From contig JAHWHQ010000087.1 in NCBI GenBank assembly GCA_019323195.1, forward strand, positions 1 through 13,239: a DNA stretch of 13,239 bases, given 5' to 3'. Source of the DNA: Candidatus Woesearchaeota archaeon. GTDB lineage: Archaea; Nanobdellota; Nanobdellia; Woesearchaeales; JACPBV01. The notes below the pieces were generated by a model. That model was not told where the DNA came from. It saw only the letters and a list, made by a program, of their open reading frames with translations, and ran no database searches. A program made the position numbers and the translations under genes. Below, one piece after another: positions 1-6,390 of the stretch (its first letter is position 1; each line of letters starts with the position of its first letter).

Positions 1-1
1 A

Positions 2-1246
2 GAGCACAATTTCACAGGTGTCGCAGCCAATTATTCCCCCAACAGCCTGAACAACGAGTATTACTACAGCTATACAGGTATAGAGGCAGGGAACTACACA
101 TACAGGTGGTACATGAATGACAGTGTCGGCAACGCGAACAGGACCGGCCAGTGGGCATTTGAGGTTTCCGCTGACGTCACCCCTCCAAACATAAGCATAA
201 CATCCCCTGCGAACTCCTCAACATGGAGCTCCTCCTCCACAGTAACCTTCACCTACAATGTGACTGACAACGGGAATATAGCAAACTGCAGCCTGTCGAT
301 CGACGGCTCTGTTGACCAGACAGGAACTTCAATAACCAAAAATACTCCCCAAACATTCTCAAAATCCCTTGCAAACGCCCAGTACAACTGGAGCGTGAGC
401 TGCTATGACTCTGCAGGCTACATGAACAGTTCAGAAGCTTACTACCTCACTGTAAGCTACACAGCCCCGACAAGCGGAGAGACCAGCAGCGGAGGTGGCG
501 GTGGCGGAGGAGGTGGCGGAGGAGGCGGATCCTCTCCTCCAAGGGAAGTCAACCTGGACATAAGGCCGGAAGCAACTTCAGAGGAAGGGATCACGTTAAG
601 CCAGACCCAGTACGACATATCAAGATTCACCCTTGACAAAGAAGAGCAGGTAATAGAGATAAAAAAGCTGAGGGACGACTCTGTGACCATCGATGTGGCA
701 GGCATGTCCTCCATCTTTAAGGTTGGTAACAAAAGGGAATTTGACATAAACAAGGACGGCATCCGCGATATATCCATTGAGCTGAAGAAGATAGAAGGAG
801 GAAGGGCGGAGATAACATACCGGATCTTTGCCAGGCCAAAGGAAGAGCAGGAAGAGACAGGGAAAGAGGCTGCAGAAGAAGAGCCGGAAGAAGAGAAGGT
901 AAGGAGGATGGGAGAGATGCCCGCCCCGTTAACCCGCCAGGAATCCATGTTCTATCTTGCAGCCCTTATAATATCCAGCAGCCTCCTGGCTGCTGTCCTG
1001 AGCCATCATGCATACCATGTAAGGAAGATAAAGAGGGCCAATGACCCGTTCTACCAAAGCATAGAGATGATAAAGGAAATAAACCTTCTTATGGCAAAAG
1101 GCAGCATAAAAGAGGCAAAAGAGATATACTCCAGACTGCAGCTGGCCTACAGGAAACTGCCCAAGGACATGAAGCCGATCATCTACAGGGAATATGTCAA
1201 GGTACAGAGGGGCATAAGAAAAAAGCCCAGGAAACAGGTTCGCTAG
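2..1246 (+). CDS. Membrane-anchored surface protein with Ig-like domain and polyglycine linker (5' partial)
   Basis: The frame is open from the first bases of the window, so the N-terminus and any signal peptide lie outside; 414 residues are readable. An Ig-like domain covers about residues 58-152, opening with TPPNISIT and holding an IANCSL...WSVSC cysteine pair. A run of 13 glycines (164-176) follows, then a beta-rich segment (about 183-279), a Glu-rich stretch, one transmembrane helix (about 315-337) and a basic helical tail (about 349-407). The topology therefore predicts an outside Ig-like part and a cytoplasmic helical tail. The same Ig-like module recurs in the 594-residue protein at 3489. 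I infer a surface adhesion or structural role; no enzymatic motif is visible. The tail resembles small TPR- or MIT-like helical domains, but I cannot assign a family. Confidence 0.88.
   Translation, partial: EHNFTGVAANYSPNSLNNEYYYSYTGIEAGNYTYRWYMNDSVGNANRTGQWAFEVSADVTPPNISITSPANSSTWSSSSTVTFTYNVTDNGNIANCSLSIDGSVDQTGTSITKNTPQTFSKSLANAQYNWSVSCYDSAGYMNSSEAYYLTVSYTAPTSGETSSGGGGGGGGGGGGGSSPPREVNLDIRPEATSEEGITLSQTQYDISRFTLDKEEQVIEIKKLRDDSVTIDVAGMSSIFKVGNKREFDINKDGIRDISIELKKIEGGRAEITYRIFARPKEEQEETGKEAAEEEPEEEKVRRMGEMPAPLTRQESMFYLAALIISSSLLAAVLSHHAYHVRKIKRANDPFYQSIEMIKEINLLMAKGSIKEAKEIYSRLQLAYRKLPKDMKPIIYREYVKVQRGIRKKPRKQVR
491..529 (+). repeat. Polyglycine-coding GGN tract (13 codons)
   Basis: Thirteen consecutive glycine codons (mixed GGA, GGT and GGC) encode a flexible linker between the Ig-like domain and the membrane-proximal domain. 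The mixed codons argue against a simple trinucleotide slippage tract and suggest that the glycine run is maintained at the protein level. Confidence 0.9.
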
Positions 1247-1298
1247 GTTCCAAATGCCTGCCTGACATGTGCCTGCCCCCATTATTCTTACAGAGCGT

Positions 1299-1310
1299 AA
1301 AAAATAAGAG
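1299..1310. repeat. Left copy of putative target-site duplication
   Basis: The sequence AAAAAATAAGAG is identical to 1515-1526. The final G also serves as the first base of the left terminal inverted repeat, so the true duplication is probably 11 bp. Confidence 0.75.
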
Positions 1311-1514
1311 GCTGTGTCGAAAATCCCGCTCCGCTTCGGGTTAGCAGCTTCAAAATCCTGAATGTTTAACATAATGGCTGACGTTCCCCGACGGGGTGGC
1401 TAAATGCCATAAATTTTGTTCAACAAAATTTAAATTGACCCCCCCTTGTCATCTTTAAGTTTTCTTTAATAGGATTTTGACCTTAGGCTGCTAACCTACA
1501 TTTTCAACACAGCC
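1310..1514. mobile_element. MITE-like non-coding element with long imperfect terminal inverted repeats
   Basis: The two ends are inverted copies. GGCTGTGTCGAAAAT at 1310-1324 matches the reverse complement of 1500-1514 with one mismatch. GGTTAGCAGC at 1339-1348 matches inverted 1487-1496, and TCAAAATCCT at 1350-1359 matches inverted 1471-1480. Small length differences separate these blocks, so each arm is about 45-50 bp. An identical AAAAAATAAGA(G) lies at 1299-1309(1310) and 1515-1525(1526), as expected for a target-site duplication of 11 bp (12 if the shared G is counted). The interior holds no credible coding sequence and has palindromes near its middle. This is the architecture of a miniature inverted-repeat element mobilised by a transposase encoded elsewhere; the parent IS family is not identifiable here. 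It separates two surface-protein genes and ends 16 bp before a TATA-like sequence. Confidence 0.82.
1410..1432. repeat. Perfect 11-bp palindrome at the centre of the MITE-like element
   Basis: TAAATTTTGTT (1410-1420) and AACAAAATTTA (1422-1432) are exact inverted copies around a single C. Just upstream, CCCCGACGGGG (1386-1396) is a second compact palindrome. Both lie in the interior of the element near its midpoint and may be the join left after deletion of an internal transposase gene, or a structured core. Confidence 0.7.
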
Positions 1515-1526
1515 AAAAAATAAGAG
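1515..1526. repeat. Right copy of putative target-site duplication
   Basis: The sequence AAAAAATAAGAG lies immediately outside the right terminal inverted repeat and is identical to 1299-1310. Its position at the outer edge of both inverted arms supports insertion by transposition. Confidence 0.75.
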
Positions 1527-1530
1527 AAAG

Positions 1531-1539
1531 ATTTATATA
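1531..1539 (+). promoter_or_regulatory. Candidate TATA box, distal to the 1674 gene
   Basis: ATTTATATA is preceded by a purine-rich GAGAAAG that could act as a BRE. It sits 16 bp beyond the MITE-like element and about 140 bp before the next start codon, so use of this promoter would give a long leader. The closer TATA at 1632 is the better candidate. Confidence 0.35.
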
Positions 1540-1631
1540 GAAAAAAGGGCAGGAAACAATAGTTTATTTTAAATCAAAAGGGGGTTTTAACAGGTAAAAA
1601 AGAGCACTTAACTGGCTGGATAGGGATAGGG

Positions 1632-1639
1632 ATATAAAA
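1632..1639 (+). promoter_or_regulatory. Candidate TATA box for the 1674 gene
   Basis: ATATAAAA begins 42 bp before the ATG at 1674. With the usual archaeal spacing of about 25 bp to the transcription start, the mRNA would begin around 1660 with a very short leader. This fits the absence of a convincing Shine-Dalgarno sequence before that start. Confidence 0.5.
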
Positions 1640-1673
1640 GCAATGAACCCAGGCAAAAAATTTCAGGCAGAAA

Positions 1674-3221
1674 ATGGATAAAAAAAGAACAAGGATGCTC
1701 TTCTTAAGCTTATTATTATGCAGTTTGCTATTCCTAACGCTCCTATCAACATCATCTGCAGCTCCCATGCCAAAAGGCATAGACGGCCACATCTACGAGC
1801 TGGACGGCCTTACAACAGTCGGCAGCGGCGTTGATTTCAGCGTCCATGACATAACAAACGGCCAGCTGATACAGGGAAAGACAAAGAGCGACGGCTGGTA
1901 CTCTGTCTCACTGAACGGAAATGACGGAGATCTGATAGTAATAAGGGCCTGGAACCGTTACCATTCATCCAACAGGAATGTTACGCTTACAAGGGTGATG
2001 CATAATGTTGACCTTCTTCTTAATACCAACAACCCCCCCAATATAACCTCAAGCCCGATCACAACAGCCTATGTTTCCCATAAATATGAATACTATGTCA
2101 ATGCCAGCGACCCAGAGAATGATGCGCTGAACATCTCTCTTCAGGAAAAGCCTGAGGGCATGGAACTGGAAGGCAGCGTTATAACATGGAAGCCCTCAAA
2201 AGAGCAGATAGGAAACAATACGGTAATAGTCAATGTCAATGACAGCGAACTAGGCTCCTCCCAGCAGTTTAATATTACCGTCTATGCCAACAAAGGGCCC
2301 AAAGGGCCGGAAGGCGGCGGTGGCAGAAAACAGGATAAGAACAGGAATAAAACAAAGGAAAAAGAAAAGTCCAATATCCCAGTAAAAACAAAAATAATTG
2401 AAAAACCCAGCGCTACAATAGAAAGGATTACCATGAAAGGGAGGATAAAAGAAAAGCAGAGGTTAGATGTAAAAGAGCTTCTGAAAAGGCCTGACAATAT
2501 AAGGGGGCTGTACAAAAAGGTCTACCGCTATCTTGAGATAAGGCCTGAAGAGGAGATAGAAGATCTGGAGAATGTCGTTATAGAGTTCAGGATAGAAAAA
2601 GGATGGCTTGAGGAGAATGGTGCAGAAGCCAGTGACGTGACATTAAACAGGTACACGGACAATAACTGGGAGCAGGTATCAACAGAGCATGTCAGCAGCA
2701 AAGAAGGCTATGCTCATTACAGGGCACAGACAAGCGGCTTCAGTTATTTTGCTGCCTCTCTCAAATACATAAAAGAGCCGGATAAGATAACGATAACCGG
2801 CCCGAAAGATCCCCATGTAATCTCAGGGATCATTTACTATAGCAGCAGAAAGGCCCAGGTAAAGCAAGGAACAGAAATCATGATAACAAACACAGCCACA
2901 GGAGAGGTTTTTGAGGGAAGGACAGGATCCCCGGAAAACCCAGGAGATTACTACATGATAATCAGCGGAAATGAAGGCGATAATATTGAGATAGCTGTCA
3001 AGGATGGATTCATCCAGCAAAAGACCTCCATAATCCTGGAAGGGGACAGGAGTTATGCTGATCTGGTCCTGACAAGCAAAGGCATGTCAGCCATTACCGG
3101 AAATGCAGTTGCCCCTCTCACACCTGTATCCAAAAAATCCTCTATTGCAGCGATAGCTGTTCTGCTTCTTGCATCATTGGGATACCTGGGGTATAAGAAG
3201 GAGATATCAAAAAACCCATAA
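1674..3221 (+). CDS. Secreted surface protein with PGF-pre-PGF-type domain and C-terminal membrane anchor
   Basis: The 515-residue product has a signal peptide (basic MDKKRTR, hydrophobic core, likely cleavage near SSAA at about 30). It is followed by a carboxypeptidase-regulatory-like beta domain (about 35-118), a cadherin/dystroglycan-like Ig domain (about 120-206, with PPNIT and DPENDALN motifs) and a Lys-rich linker. Next comes a PGF-pre-PGF-type domain (about 247-362: VYRYLEI, then W-L-E-N, NNWEQVST and a terminal GFSYFAAS). A second carboxypeptidase-regulatory-like domain (about 372-465), an ITGNAV motif and one transmembrane helix (about 489-509) complete it. The known family occurs in archaeal exported proteins near a C-terminal anchor, which fits this order. 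I chose the ATG at 1674 because a basic n-region precedes the hydrophobic core. A monocistronic unit is likely, since a T-rich terminator follows. The exact binding target is unknown. Confidence 0.9.
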   Translation: MDKKRTRMLFLSLLLCSLLFLTLLSTSSAAPMPKGIDGHIYELDGLTTVGSGVDFSVHDITNGQLIQGKTKSDGWYSVSLNGNDGDLIVIRAWNRYHSSNRNVTLTRVMHNVDLLLNTNNPPNITSSPITTAYVSHKYEYYVNASDPENDALNISLQEKPEGMELEGSVITWKPSKEQIGNNTVIVNVNDSELGSSQQFNITVYANKGPKGPEGGGGRKQDKNRNKTKEKEKSNIPVKTKIIEKPSATIERITMKGRIKEKQRLDVKELLKRPDNIRGLYKKVYRYLEIRPEEEIEDLENVVIEFRIEKGWLEENGAEASDVTLNRYTDNNWEQVSTEHVSSKEGYAHYRAQTSGFSYFAASLKYIKEPDKITITGPKDPHVISGIIYYSSRKAQVKQGTEIMITNTATGEVFEGRTGSPENPGDYYMIISGNEGDNIEIAVKDGFIQQKTSIILEGDRSYADLVLTSKGMSAITGNAVAPLTPVSKKSSIAAIAVLLLASLGYLGYKKEISKNP

Positions 3222-3237
3222 AAAAATAATTTCCATC

Positions 3238-3253
3238 AAAAAAGGTCTTTTTT
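3238..3253 (+). terminator. A/T-rich palindrome with T-run after the 1674 gene
   Basis: AAAAAAG (3238-3244) and CTTTTTT (3247-3253) are inverted copies and end in a T6 tract 27-32 bp beyond the stop codon. In archaea, oligo-T tracts are the main intrinsic termination signal, so this probably ends the upstream transcript before the AbrB-like promoter. Confidence 0.55.
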
Positions 3254-3293
3254 CTTCAAGGCAATTGTAATGTATACTACAGAATACAAATCA

Positions 3294-3302
3294 TTATAAA
3301 TA
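3294..3302 (+). promoter_or_regulatory. TATA box of the AbrB-like gene and surface-protein cluster
   Basis: TTATAAATA is centred about 29 bp before the ATG at 3327. That places the predicted transcription start at or within a few bases of the start codon, which implies a leaderless mRNA. No Shine-Dalgarno sequence precedes the ATG, in agreement. Confidence 0.7.
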
Positions 3303-3303
3303 A

Positions 3304-3332
3304 GTATATACAAAATAATCTTTTGTATGTAC
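3304..3332. promoter_or_regulatory. Inverted-repeat operator candidate over the AbrB-like gene start
   Basis: Arms 3304-3315 and 3321-3332 pair at 11 of 12 positions around the 5-bp spacer TAATC, including a perfect ATACAAAA/TTTTGTAT core. The repeat begins next to the TATA box and covers the expected transcription start and the ATG. The half-site ATACAAA also occurs at 3284-3290, exactly 24 bp before the copy at 3308-3314, and a TGTAT at 3271-3275 faces it. AbrB-fold proteins bind DNA as dimers, so this is a natural autorepressor site; binding itself is inferred. Confidence 0.6.
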
Positions 3333-3476
3333 AAAGAAGATGAAAGCCGTTTTGAGGCCATAGTAAGAAAGGCAGGCAATTCTTATGTTATTACAATCCC
3401 AAAAGAGGTCCTTGCCAAGCTAAGCCTGTCCTCAAACTCAGGCATAAGCGTAAACATAAGGAAATGGAAAAAATAG
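3327..3476 (+). CDS. AbrB/MazE-type (swapped-hairpin) DNA-binding protein, 49 aa
   Basis: This very small gene encodes 49 residues. The core reads IVRKAGNSYVITIPKEVL, the R-x-x-GNS-x-x-ITIPKEV signature of the SpoVT/AbrB/MazE fold, with a short basic end (RKWKK). The family forms intertwined dimers that bind palindromic DNA, either as antitoxins or as transcription regulators. No toxin gene is adjacent: the next gene, 12 bp downstream, encodes a large secreted protein. I therefore infer an autoregulatory repressor of the operon, acting on the inverted repeat that covers its own start. A TATA box about 29 bp upstream and the lack of a Shine-Dalgarno sequence suggest leaderless translation. An orphan antitoxin remains the alternative. 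Confidence 0.85.
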   Translation: MYKEDESRFEAIVRKAGNSYVITIPKEVLAKLSLSSNSGISVNIRKWKK

Positions 3477-3488
3477 AATAGAACAAAA

Positions 3489-5273
3489 ATGAACCCTAAA
3501 AAATGCCTTTTACTGCCATATATCGCCTTATGCCTTATCCTGCTGTCCTCCATCATAACTGCCCCTCCTCCAGGACCGCGCATTATAAACGGAACAGTCT
3601 ACAACAAGGACGGCTCATATGCCACCGGAGGAATCCCCCTTACACTGAATAACACAAACAACTCTGATTTTGTCAGGACAACAACAAACGGCACCGGCCC
3701 GGATTATCTTGATGCATCATATTCATCTGTCATAAACGGCGCTGACAATGACACCCTGATCATAATAGCCTGGAACTCCACATACTATGGGACAAACGCA
3801 ACAGACAACCTTTCTTCAGAAACAACATTCCTCAATGCGATCCTGAGCACAGTAAGGCCAAGCGAGACAAATGTCACGACAACATCCCCTGCAAATGACA
3901 CCGTATTCAACATAACAGGCTATTTCAATTTAACAGCAGAAATCGCCATAATAGGTGGCCAGGACGGGACAGGCTGCTCTGCTGATATAGCCTTAAGCGA
4001 TAATGATGTATTAAAGCTTGCTCCTGGAGAGACCTCTACCAAAAGCCTTGGAGACATCAGCCTCGGCTCCTCCACAACAACATCATGGAACATAACCGGC
4101 AACCTGACAGGGAATTCCAACATAACAGTCCATGCAAGCTGCACCTCTGACGGCCTTAATTTCGACAGCCTCGACAGCTATACTTCCTCAAACATAACTA
4201 TACAGGATATAGACAGCCCTGAGATAAAATTGGAATACCCCCATAATAATTCAAAACGGACAATAAGTAACGACCCTGTAATCTTCAGGTATAATGTCTC
4301 AGACAGCTCTGACATAGCAAACTGCTCGCTGATAATAAACGGAAAGATAAATAAGACAAACCAGACCATAACAAAAGAAGCGTCACAGAGTTTCGGCGTT
4401 GTTCTGCCGAACAGCACATATAACTGGAGCGTGAACTGCACTGACAACAGCACAAGCCTCAATACAGGATCCTCTTATTCTTTCAACTTGACAATAATCC
4501 CGGAAAGAGCACCTTCAATAACCAACATCCTCATCGATAATCCAATAGACCTGGAGATAGGATTGGCAAGGGCAGTATATTGCAATGCCACAGTAAATGA
4601 TGAGAACAACATAAGCGGCATAATAAAGATAAATTCCACGCTTTACCACCATTCATCTGAAGCCATTGCAGATGACGATAATAACAACCATTATACGAAC
4701 AGCACATGCAGGAACATATCCATAGGGGAATACGGGATAAACATAAGCTGCTCATTTGACATATATTACTATGCAGACAACGGCTCCTGGACATGCAACA
4801 TCAGCGCTTTTGATGACAGCGGCCTGTCAGGGTCAGGAAATAAGACGACAACAGTAAATGACCTTCTGGCAGTAGAGGTCTCCCCAGGCATTATCGACTA
4901 TGGGGAGCTGGAACCAGGACAGGTCTCATTGCAGGACTTTAAGGTCAATATAACAAATTTAGGAAACATAAACTTTAATATAACAGTAGATGGTTATGGG
5001 ATAGGCAATGGCGATGGCCTTGCGATGGGCTGTGAAGAAGGCAGCATTTCCCTGATGTACGAAAAATATGCCAATATTGAGGGCAAAAGCTATGATGACA
5101 TGGCAAACCTTACGGATTCACCTGTCCAGGTGGGTAATATGACATTACCACAAAGGACTAATGACACAACATATAAAAATGATAGGAACCATACATACTG
5201 GAAGATAGGCGTTCCGGGAAGCACAAGCGGAAGCTGCACCGGCTATGTGACATTTATAGCGGTCTTGACCTAA
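3489..5273 (+). CDS. Sequon-rich multi-domain secreted surface protein
   Basis: The product has 594 residues with an N-terminal signal or anchor segment (about 1-25). A carboxypeptidase-regulatory-like domain (about 32-120) resembles the one at the start of the 1674 product. It is followed by a CARDB-like beta domain (about 127-240), an Ig-like domain with IANCSL...WSVNC cysteines (about 244-335) and a C-terminal module (about 340-594). That module contains YYYADNGSWTCN and a final TYWKIGVP...C-x-GYVTF block and is paralogous to most of the 9974 product. I count 41 N-X-S/T sequons, about one per 14 residues, implying heavy N-glycosylation if the oligosaccharyltransferase acts on it. There is no C-terminal anchor. 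The ATG lies 12 bp after the AbrB-like stop with no clear Shine-Dalgarno, so it probably depends on the same transcript. Function is likely envelope or cell-contact; no catalytic motif is seen. Confidence 0.88.
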   Translation: MNPKKCLLLPYIALCLILLSSIITAPPPGPRIINGTVYNKDGSYATGGIPLTLNNTNNSDFVRTTTNGTGPDYLDASYSSVINGADNDTLIIIAWNSTYYGTNATDNLSSETTFLNAILSTVRPSETNVTTTSPANDTVFNITGYFNLTAEIAIIGGQDGTGCSADIALSDNDVLKLAPGETSTKSLGDISLGSSTTTSWNITGNLTGNSNITVHASCTSDGLNFDSLDSYTSSNITIQDIDSPEIKLEYPHNNSKRTISNDPVIFRYNVSDSSDIANCSLIINGKINKTNQTITKEASQSFGVVLPNSTYNWSVNCTDNSTSLNTGSSYSFNLTIIPERAPSITNILIDNPIDLEIGLARAVYCNATVNDENNISGIIKINSTLYHHSSEAIADDDNNNHYTNSTCRNISIGEYGINISCSFDIYYYADNGSWTCNISAFDDSGLSGSGNKTTTVNDLLAVEVSPGIIDYGELEPGQVSLQDFKVNITNLGNINFNITVDGYGIGNGDGLAMGCEEGSISLMYEKYANIEGKSYDDMANLTDSPVQVGNMTLPQRTNDTTYKNDRNHTYWKIGVPGSTSGSCTGYVTFIAVLT

Positions 5274-5289
5274 AAAAAGGAGCAAAAAG

Positions 5290-6390
5290 ATGGATAGAAA
5301 AAACCTTAAGATAACATTTCTCTTTTCCATTTTCATAGTGCTCTTCATCCTCAGCACAGGGTCTGTAAGGTCAATAGACTACAGCATAAGCCACAGCTGT
5401 AACAAAAACCAGTGCGTTGAAGGAGAGACAGCCGAATGGCATGTATCAGTAAGCAGTTACGGCGACCTAAAGACAGAGGTCATATCTATCGAGCTCATAG
5501 ACAGCATAAACAACAGCATGGTAGCATTCTTCAACGCGACCTACAAGCCCTTCACCGACCAAAGCAGGGATATATTTGTAATCCTGCAGGAAACAAAAAC
5601 AAAGACGATCAGCGGCATAATACCAAAAGCAAACAACAAAAGCAGCCTGTTATATTACCCCTGCTTTACTACAGCTGTCAAAAACCCTGAAAATGTAAGA
5701 GATGATATATACAGCATAAGGGTCTGCTATGAACAAAATCCAGAAGCGATGCCTGTCCTGGAGTGTGTCTTAAACTCCTCCTGCGCTTATGACGGGTTCT
5801 GCAAGGAAAACAGATGCACCAGGCTCAGCTGCAGGGACTGCCAGTACCTGCTCTCCCACCGGTGCGCGGATTATGAATGCTGCAACAACAGCGCATGCAG
5901 GATAGACCAGGCATGCATGGACAAGAAATGCATTAACCTGACCTGCAGTCTAAGGGAATACCTGTTCAATAATTCCTGCCAGCCCCTTAACTGCTCCTAC
6001 AACGAGGCTTTTATCAACCATAGCTGCGTACGATTAAACTGCAGCGGTGATGAGTTTATCCAGGACCATAGCTGCGTACGATTAAACTGCAGCGGTGACG
6101 AATATGCCTCCGACCATGAGTGCATAAGGCTGGACTGCAGCGATGATGAATATGCCTTCAACCAAACATGCAGGAAGCTGGACTGCCTCTACAACGAGAC
6201 CATCGAAGACCATAGCTGCAAGCCCCTTAACTGCTATTTCTTCCTAAGTGCCGTAGACCACCGGTGCATAAGGGACAACCGCTTGATATTCAAGCTAAGC
6301 ATAGAATCAGTAGTTGTCCTGATAATCATATCTCTAATAATAATAAATATAAAGAAATACAGGTTAGAGGAAAAAAATGCAGGGAAATAA
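5290..6390 (+). CDS. Cys-repeat membrane-anchored extracellular protein
   Basis: The 366-residue product carries a signal peptide (about 1-28) and a beta-rich N-domain (about 29-155). A Cys-rich region follows (about 156-340), then one transmembrane helix (about 342-362) and a short charged tail. It contains 30 cysteines. From residue 211 these fall in a strict 16-residue unit, D/N-x-x-C-x4-C-x7, giving C-x4-C-x10 spacing; looser copies start at about residue 173. The regular pairing suggests a disulfide-stapled rod projecting from the membrane. The AAGGAGC sequence a few bases before the ATG is a clear Shine-Dalgarno. The gene lies 16 bp after the 594-residue protein gene and overlaps the next gene by 14 bp, so co-expression is likely. 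The repeat resembles EGF- or keratin-associated-like Cys patterns only superficially, and I do not recognise a named family. Confidence 0.88.
   Translation: MDRKNLKITFLFSIFIVLFILSTGSVRSIDYSISHSCNKNQCVEGETAEWHVSVSSYGDLKTEVISIELIDSINNSMVAFFNATYKPFTDQSRDIFVILQETKTKTISGIIPKANNKSSLLYYPCFTTAVKNPENVRDDIYSIRVCYEQNPEAMPVLECVLNSSCAYDGFCKENRCTRLSCRDCQYLLSHRCADYECCNNSACRIDQACMDKKCINLTCSLREYLFNNSCQPLNCSYNEAFINHSCVRLNCSGDEFIQDHSCVRLNCSGDEYASDHECIRLDCSDDEYAFNQTCRKLDCLYNETIEDHSCKPLNCYFFLSAVDHRCIRDNRLIFKLSIESVVVLIIISLIIINIKKYRLEEKNAGK
5920..6279 (+). repeat. 48-bp tandem repeat, seven full units plus a half unit
   Basis: Units begin at 5920, 5968, 6016, 6064, 6112, 6160 and 6208, with a half unit at 6256, all in phase with the reading frame and each encoding 16 residues. 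Units starting at 6016 and 6064 share 34 identical bases (6017-6050 and 6065-6098), including synonymous positions, which indicates a recent duplication or conversion. The other units have diverged at the DNA level but keep both cysteines. Confidence 0.9.

Noticed and set aside
457..948. Long minus-strand frame opposite the surface-protein gene, with a polyproline run.
   Set aside because: It is the antisense of the glycine tract and Glu/Lys-rich codons; it has no ribosome-binding site and its composition is typical of a shadow frame.
929..1372. Minus-strand frame crossing the end of the first gene and entering the MITE-like element.
   Set aside because: It overlaps a well supported coding region antisense and has no domain-like features, so it is not a remnant transposase.
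1643..1681. Short upstream ORF of 12 codons whose stop overlaps the start of the 1674 gene (ATGGATAA).
   Set aside because: The closer TATA at 1632 would start transcription after this ATG, there is no ribosome-binding site, and the peptide has no recognisable features.
3327..3476. AbrB-like gene as the antitoxin half of a toxin-antitoxin pair.
   Set aside because: Neither neighbour encodes a MazF-, PIN- or RelE-like toxin; the next gene encodes a large secreted protein.
5920..6279. CRISPR-like array because of the regular 48-bp spacing.
   Set aside because: There are no alternating repeats and unique spacers; the units are contiguous, in frame and coding.
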